DNA of 64,000 nt from Corynebacterium cystitidis. Its GTDB lineage: Bacteria; Actinomycetota; Actinomycetes; Mycobacteriales; Mycobacteriaceae. How positions within the stretch are numbered: position 1 is the first letter of the stretch; each line of letters opens with the position of its first letter. The position numbers were made by a program, and so were the translations under genes. A model generated the notes under the pieces. The model did not search any database. It saw nothing but the letters and a program-made list of their open reading frames with translations, and was not told the origin of the DNA. Positions 59,985 to 64,000 of the stretch are shown here, in pieces. The DNA is taken from the NCBI RefSeq assembly GCF_900187295.1, contig NZ_LT906473.1, forward strand, positions 1,054,001 through 1,118,000, read 5' to 3'.

Positions 59985-60998
59985 TTAATTGGTGGGGTTG
60001 GCGATGTGGTCGGGTTGAACCACTTGGAGGCCATCACCCGAGGCAGAGCCGATTACAAGGGTACCGTCGTCAAGCGCAATCATGTGTTGCGCGTCAGCCA
60101 CTGTGTCAACCCGGGCCTGTTCGAGAGGTACGCCGTGGGAAAGATCATAACCCGCGGCCGTGTTCTTCTTTAGCGATGCGATCCAGGCCAGATCCCGCTC
60201 CGAGTCCCAGGCGACGGCCCACGGTGCAGCGTCGACAGGCGCAGTCTGATGGAGGCGAATAACTTCGCCGGTAGTGTAGATCGCCAGCTGGCTGCCCATG
60301 TTGTCGGCCACGACGACCAGCCCGTCATCGCCCGGCGCCATGTGCGCAACACCCAAGCCCACGCGCAAAGTGCCGCCACCTCGCAAATTCTCCAGGTCAA
60401 GGTCTTGGATCGTGGTCATCTCTCGGCCGATCCGCACCACGGAATCAGGCTGGCCATCAGCGTGAGCCACCGCGATGAGTTGGTCAGTGGGGTCTTGCAC
60501 AGTGAAATCGTCGACAAGTGCGCCGTCACGGTAAACCCAGGCGCGGCCTTCAGTTCCGCTGGCTGTAATCACGTCGCCGGAGCTCGTTCGCACTGCAGCG
60601 TTAGCGGGCTGTTCAACCTCAAGTGATTCTTCCGTACCGTCGGCGCTTACCATGCGAATGGTCCGGTCACAGGCGACGGTGAACACTCCATCGTGCGCGG
60701 AGATATCGGTGCAGGTGGCGTCCAGGGAAATCGGATCGACATCGCCTCCAATGATTTCCTCGAGTGTTCCGATGAATAGTCCCTCGTCGGTACGCACACC
60801 CACGCTGTCACCGGTGCGGTCCAAGTCACGCACAGCAGCAAACTCAACCACCTCACCGTCAGGGCTCGCATCCTGCGGGGATGCCTGCGGAGTCGCCCCG
60901 CCCATGTCCGGGTTAGGCGGTGGCGCGGTGTCTTCACCACAACTGGCAAGCCCCAGGGAAAGAACCGACATCACAGCGACAACCTTGAGTTTCTTCAC
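59985..60998 (-). CDS. Lipoprotein, LppL-like
   Basis: Predicted lipoprotein of 337 residues: a basic N-terminus, hydrophobic h-region and lipobox LASC (cysteine about residue 20), followed by a Pro/Gly-rich linker and a beta-rich repeat region resembling a propeller (about 55-337). Synteny with pyrD points to LppL (Rv2138). GTG 60998 is chosen because TAGGCT (minus strand, 61012-61007) lies 8 nt upstream and no ribosome site exists; a TTG 18 nt upstream is less likely. Function unknown. Confidence 0.85.
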   Translation of the reverse strand: MKKLKVVAVMSVLSLGLASCGEDTAPPPNPDMGGATPQASPQDASPDGEVVEFAAVRDLDRTGDSVGVRTDEGLFIGTLEEIIGGDVDPISLDATCTDISAHDGVFTVACDRTIRMVSADGTEESLEVEQPANAAVRTSSGDVITASGTEGRAWVYRDGALVDDFTVQDPTDQLIAVAHADGQPDSVVRIGREMTTIQDLDLENLRGGGTLRVGLGVAHMAPGDDGLVVVADNMGSQLAIYTTGEVIRLHQTAPVDAAPWAVAWDSERDLAWIASLKKNTAAGYDLSHGVPLEQARVDTVADAQHMIALDDGTLVIGSASGDGLQVVQPDHIANPTN

Positions 60999-61046
60999 AG
61001 CAGTTAAGCCTAGCAACTTGGAAGTTGGAACCCTATTTACCTTTAG

Positions 61047-61904
61047 TTACTTCGACACGTCGTCAAGCGCGGACACGATCGGGCGGGGCAAGACCAGGCC
61101 CGCAGCTGGCAGCCAAGCCTTCACATCGCTTATCGACGAAGGGCTCAACAGAACGCTCGCCACTCCGGGTTGCCCGCACACCCAGGCCAACGCGGTCGCG
61201 GCGGGGGAGAGGTCAAGCCCCTTTGCCGCAGTGGTGAGGGCCTCGACGATGGTGCGGGCCTTATCTGATTCGTAAGGGTGCGTCGACGGATTGCCGTGGA
61301 CAGCCTGACCCGTGAGTACTCCGCCGGCTAAAGCCGACGAGGCGATCACGCCGATTCCCAGGTGGTTCGCAGCCGGCAGTTGCTCCTCCTCCGCGTCTCG
61401 TTGCAGTAGCGAGTAATCATTGCGCGCGACAGTCAGTCCTGGAGTCACAGCCAGCTGCCATCCGCCGTAGCCAGTCGCGCCCGCATACCGGACCTTGCCG
61501 GCAGTCACCGCGACTCGCAGCGTTTCTGCGACCTCCTCTGCAGGAGTGCGAGGGTCCCAGTAACCGGCATAGAACACGTCGAGAAAGTCGGTCTGCAGGG
61601 CGCGTAGCGTTTCATCGAGTCCGCGCAGCAACGAGGTGCGCGAGCAATTCACGCGCTGGCCTACCGGCAAATCCATGGTGACGCCTGCCGACGCAGACAG
61701 CACCACATTATTCCTGCCGACATGGTGGAGCGCTTCGGCAGCTACCGGCTCGGTACCGGGGTAGACATCAACCAGATCCCCACCCGCATCGACGAAGGTG
61801 GCGAGGATATCGCTGGCTGCGTCGTTAAGTGCGCTGGTGTCTAAACCCAGGGGGGAGACTCGTAATCCGCTGTGACCCACGTTTCGTTTCTTCACTTCAC
61901 CCAC
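61047..61904 (-). CDS. Aldo/keto reductase family protein
   Basis: 285 residues of aldo/keto-reductase type, substrate unknown. Recognisable pieces: KRNVGHSGLRVSPLGLD at the N-terminus, DFLDVFYAGYWDPRTPAEE, GKVRYAGATGYGGWQ and a C-terminal VLLSPSSISDVKAWL. The usual catalytic Asp-Tyr-Lys-His set is incomplete: GGDLVDVYPG replaces the common FDTAxxYG segment, so activity may differ. GTG 61904 is favoured (TACCCT 9 nt upstream); GTG 61895 is an alternative. Divergent from uppP, with which it shares a symmetric -10. Confidence 0.8.
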   Translation of the reverse strand: MGEVKKRNVGHSGLRVSPLGLDTSALNDAASDILATFVDAGGDLVDVYPGTEPVAAEALHHVGRNNVVLSASAGVTMDLPVGQRVNCSRTSLLRGLDETLRALQTDFLDVFYAGYWDPRTPAEEVAETLRVAVTAGKVRYAGATGYGGWQLAVTPGLTVARNDYSLLQRDAEEEQLPAANHLGIGVIASSALAGGVLTGQAVHGNPSTHPYESDKARTIVEALTTAAKGLDLSPAATALAWVCGQPGVASVLLSPSSISDVKAWLPAAGLVLPRPIVSALDDVSK

Positions 61905-61912
61905 ATTAGTTG

Positions 61913-61919
61913 TAGGGTA
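61913..61919. promoter_or_regulatory. Shared symmetric -10 of the aldo/keto reductase and uppP
   Basis: The heptamer TAGGGTA reads as TAGGGT (61913-61918) for uppP and, on the other strand, TACCCT (61919-61914) for the reductase. The two GTG starts, 61927 (+) and 61904 (-), lie 8 and 9 nt away and are only 22 bp apart, with no ribosome site on either side. Confidence 0.6.
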
Positions 61920-61926
61920 ATTCGCT

Positions 61927-62784
61927 GTGAATGACGTTGCGCAAGTTTCAGACTCGATGACGTGGCTACAAGTCATCGTCCTCTCCGTCGTGCAAGGGCT
62001 GACGGAGTTTCTACCGGTGTCGTCCTCTGGGCATCTTCGCATTATCTCCGAACTGTTCTGGGGCCAAGACGCAGGAGCCTCCTTTACCGCGGTGATTCAG
62101 CTGGGAACCGAGGCGGCTGTGCTGGTGTATTTTGCCAAAGAAATCTGGCAGATCCTCATCGGATGGTTCGCAGGCATCTTCGATAAGAACAAGCGGGGGT
62201 TGGATTACCGCATGGGTTGGATGGTCATCGCGGGTACCATCCCGGTCGGTGTGATCGGCTTTTTCGGCCGGGACCTGATCCGCGACAACCTGCGTAACCT
62301 CTGGATCACCGCCACCGTGTTGGTGCTGTTCTCCTTTGTTTTCATCTGGGCGGAGCGCGTGGGAAAGAAAACCCGCGGGTACGAGGAGATGACCATGAAA
62401 GATGCGATTGTCATGGGCCTGTTCCAGTGTTTGAGCCTGATCCCCGGTGTGTCGCGCTCCGGTGGCACCATCTCAGGTGGCCTGTTTATGAATCTTGACC
62501 GCGAAGTAGCCACGCGCTTTTCCTTCCTACTGGCAATCCCGGCCGTGCTGGCATCGGGCTTGTTCTCACTGCCTGACGCGTTTAACCCGGATGTGGGGCA
62601 GGCGGCCAGTGGCGCGCAGCTCACCGTCGGCGTCATCATCTGCTTCGTGCTGGGGTATGCATCGATTGCATGGTTACTAAAGTTTGTGGCCAACAATTCT
62701 TTTGCATGGTTCGCGGCCTACCGCATCCCAGTGGGCATCCTCGTGATGATCCTGCTGGCAGCCGGTGTTATCTCGCCAATGTAG
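61927..62784 (+). CDS. uppP: Undecaprenyl-diphosphatase (UppP/BacA)
   Basis: Integral membrane phosphatase that recycles undecaprenyl diphosphate for peptidoglycan and other envelope polymers; also linked to bacitracin tolerance. The 285 residues show both signature regions, [15 protein letters not shown] and [15 protein letters not shown], and about eight transmembrane segments. GTG 61927 has TAGGGT 8 nt upstream and no Shine-Dalgarno, so it is probably leaderless. Matches Rv2136c. mshC follows after 61 bp. Confidence 0.95.
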   Translation: MNDVAQVSDSMTWLQVIVLSVVQGLTEFLPVSSSGHLRIISELFWGQDAGASFTAVIQLGTEAAVLVYFAKEIWQILIGWFAGIFDKNKRGLDYRMGWMVIAGTIPVGVIGFFGRDLIRDNLRNLWITATVLVLFSFVFIWAERVGKKTRGYEEMTMKDAIVMGLFQCLSLIPGVSRSGGTISGGLFMNLDREVATRFSFLLAIPAVLASGLFSLPDAFNPDVGQAASGAQLTVGVIICFVLGYASIAWLLKFVANNSFAWFAAYRIPVGILVMILLAAGVISPM

Positions 62785-62832
62785 GGCCCTGGCTGCAGGC
62801 CGTGCAGATGACTCATATGGATGGCCCATCTG

Positions 62833-62838
62833 TAAGGT
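62833..62838 (+). promoter_or_regulatory. Candidate -10 of a leaderless mshC transcript
   Basis: TAAGGT lies 7 nt before the mshC ATG. Its AAGG could instead act as a ribosome site for read-through from uppP. Confidence 0.4.
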
Positions 62839-62845
62839 AGTGGCC

Positions 62846-64000
62846 ATGCAGACTTGGCCAGAACCATCCGTGCCCCACGTTGCGGGCTCGCCCGCCCCGC
62901 TCAACCTTTACGACACCGCCGACGAAACAATCAAGCCGGTCGACGTGTCCAACGAACCCGTAGGTATGTATGTTTGTGGCATCACCCCGTACGATTCCAC
63001 GCACCTTGGGCACGCCGCGACCTACCTCACTTTCGATCTGGTGTACCGCATCCTGCTGGCTAATGGGCACAAAGTCCACTACGTGCAAAACATCACTGAC
63101 GTAGACGACCCACTATTTGAACGCGCCGAACGCGACGGTGTGAGCTGGCAAGAGCTGGGTGAAGACCAGATCAACCTCTTCCGTTCCGACATGGATGTCC
63201 TCGACGTTTTGCCTCCCCAGCACTACGTGTCGGTGACAGAATCCGTCGACGAAGTCATCGAGCTGGTCCAACAGTTGCTGGACAGGGGCGCCGCCTACCA
63301 CCTAGATCATGGCGACATCTACGCCTCGATCGACGCCACCCCGCAATTTGGCTACGAATCCAACTACACACGCCCGCAAATGGACAAAGCGTTCGCGGAA
63401 CGAGGAGGAGACCCAGAACGACCAGGTAAGCGCCACCCTCTCGATGCCCTGGTGTGGAAAGGGCACCGCGAGGGCGAACCATCCTGGGATTCCCCGTTCG
63501 GCCCAGGCCGCCCTGGCTGGCACGTGGAATGCTCTGCGATTGCCACAAACCGGCTCGGCAACCAGTTCGCCATTCAAGGTGGTGGCAGCGACCTCGCATT
63601 CCCTCACCACGAGTTTTCCGCAGCGCACGCCGAAGCAGCCAAAGGTGTCGACCGCATGGCAGGCCACTACGTGCACTCCGGAATGATCGGGCTCGATGGA
63701 GTGAAAATGTCTAAATCTTTGGGAAACCTCGTTTTCGTGCACAAGCTCACCGAAGCTGGCCACGAAGCCGGAGCAATCCGCTTAGCCGTCTTCAATGGCC
63801 ACTACCGCTCTGACCGTGACTTTTCCGACGAGATCCTTGCTGCCGCGGAACAGCGTCTAGCCCAGTGGCGCGACAACCTCGCCCACCAGTCCACCCGTAA
63901 AGAGGCAGAAGCGATCGTCGTAAAGCTGCGTGCAGCACTTTCCGACGATCTAGACGCCCCGCGTGCCCTGCGGATTATCGACGACGCCCGCGGCGACCAC
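62846..64000 (+). CDS. mshC: L-cysteine:1D-myo-inositol 2-amino-2-deoxy-glucopyranoside ligase (partial)
   Basis: Joins cysteine to GlcN-inositol in mycothiol synthesis; homologue of cysteinyl-tRNA synthetase. The visible 385 residues have the HIGH-type motif STHLGHA after YVCGITPYD, zinc-site residues in WHVECSAIA and [13 protein letters not shown], and KMSKS. The gene runs off the window (the family is about 410 residues). The reading frame is uninterrupted from ATG 62846 to the edge. Matches Rv2130c and supports assignment to a mycothiol-producing actinobacterium. Confidence 0.93.
   Translation, partial: MQTWPEPSVPHVAGSPAPLNLYDTADETIKPVDVSNEPVGMYVCGITPYDSTHLGHAATYLTFDLVYRILLANGHKVHYVQNITDVDDPLFERAERDGVSWQELGEDQINLFRSDMDVLDVLPPQHYVSVTESVDEVIELVQQLLDRGAAYHLDHGDIYASIDATPQFGYESNYTRPQMDKAFAERGGDPERPGKRHPLDALVWKGHREGEPSWDSPFGPGRPGWHVECSAIATNRLGNQFAIQGGGSDLAFPHHEFSAAHAEAAKGVDRMAGHYVHSGMIGLDGVKMSKSLGNLVFVHKLTEAGHEAGAIRLAVFNGHYRSDRDFSDEILAAAEQRLAQWRDNLAHQSTRKEAEAIVVKLRAALSDDLDAPRALRIIDDARGDH

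Overview
The window is a gene-dense, moderately GC-rich chromosomal segment from an actinobacterium of the order Mycobacteriales, almost certainly a Corynebacterium. The evidence is: coryneform-type PEP carboxylase in a gap-pgk-tpi-ppc-secG run; a tkt-tal-zwf-opcA-pgl pentose phosphate operon; the mannosyltransferase MptB; a mycothiol ligase (MshC); an aconitase gene with its AcnR repressor and a textbook AcnR operator; and a RipA-type NlpC/P60 cell-wall hydrolase. The species cannot be fixed from the sequence alone. Gene order is a condensed version of M. tuberculosis Rv1408-Rv1491c, followed after a tRNA-Leu by a block matching Rv2140c-Rv2130c.

Layout. 1-9.7 kb (+): rpe, riboflavin operon ribD-ribE-ribBA-ribH, a PH-domain membrane protein, uvrC, rapZ, yvcK, whiA. 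10-16.4 kb (+): gapA, pgk, tpiA, ppc, secG. 16.5-23.3 kb (-): pgl, opcA, zwf, tal, tkt. 23.7-30.2 kb: ctaB (+), then on the minus strand a quinone reductase, ctaA, an ABC exporter and mptB. 30.4-36.7 kb (+): sufR-B-D-C-S-U-T. 36.8-45.3 kb: SDR (-), ABC-F ATPase (+), a P-type cation ATPase (-), the UPF0210/UPF0237 pair (-), a glutamine amidotransferase (-) and acnR (-). 45.5-52.4 kb: acn (-), an Rv1476-like membrane protein, ripA and ferrochelatase (+). 52.4-57.6 kb: Rv1486c-like protein (-), DUF3097 (+), NfeD-SPFH pair (+), an HTH protein and a DedA-like protein (-), cupin (+), tRNA-Leu (-). 57.9-64 kb: PEBP (+), small membrane protein (+), pyrD and an LppL-like lipoprotein (-), aldo/keto reductase (-), uppP (+) and mshC (+, cut by the window end).

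The genes are largely housekeeping: central carbon metabolism, flavin, haem and Fe-S assembly, cell envelope and thiol biosynthesis. No CRISPR array, insertion sequence, prophage or restriction system was seen, and I found no clear novel multi-gene system. The more interesting material is regulatory. About 17 genes have a TANNNT -10 hexamer 6-9 nt before the start codon and mostly no usable Shine-Dalgarno, so they look leaderless; this includes two extremely compact divergent promoters, one sharing a single symmetric -10. There are candidate structured leaders before ctaB and ripA, a perfect AcnR operator, GlxR-like sites, and a terminator inside the pentose phosphate operon. Protein-level oddities are a RapZ with a degenerate P-loop, and a conserved but uncharacterised ACT/UPF0210 pair.
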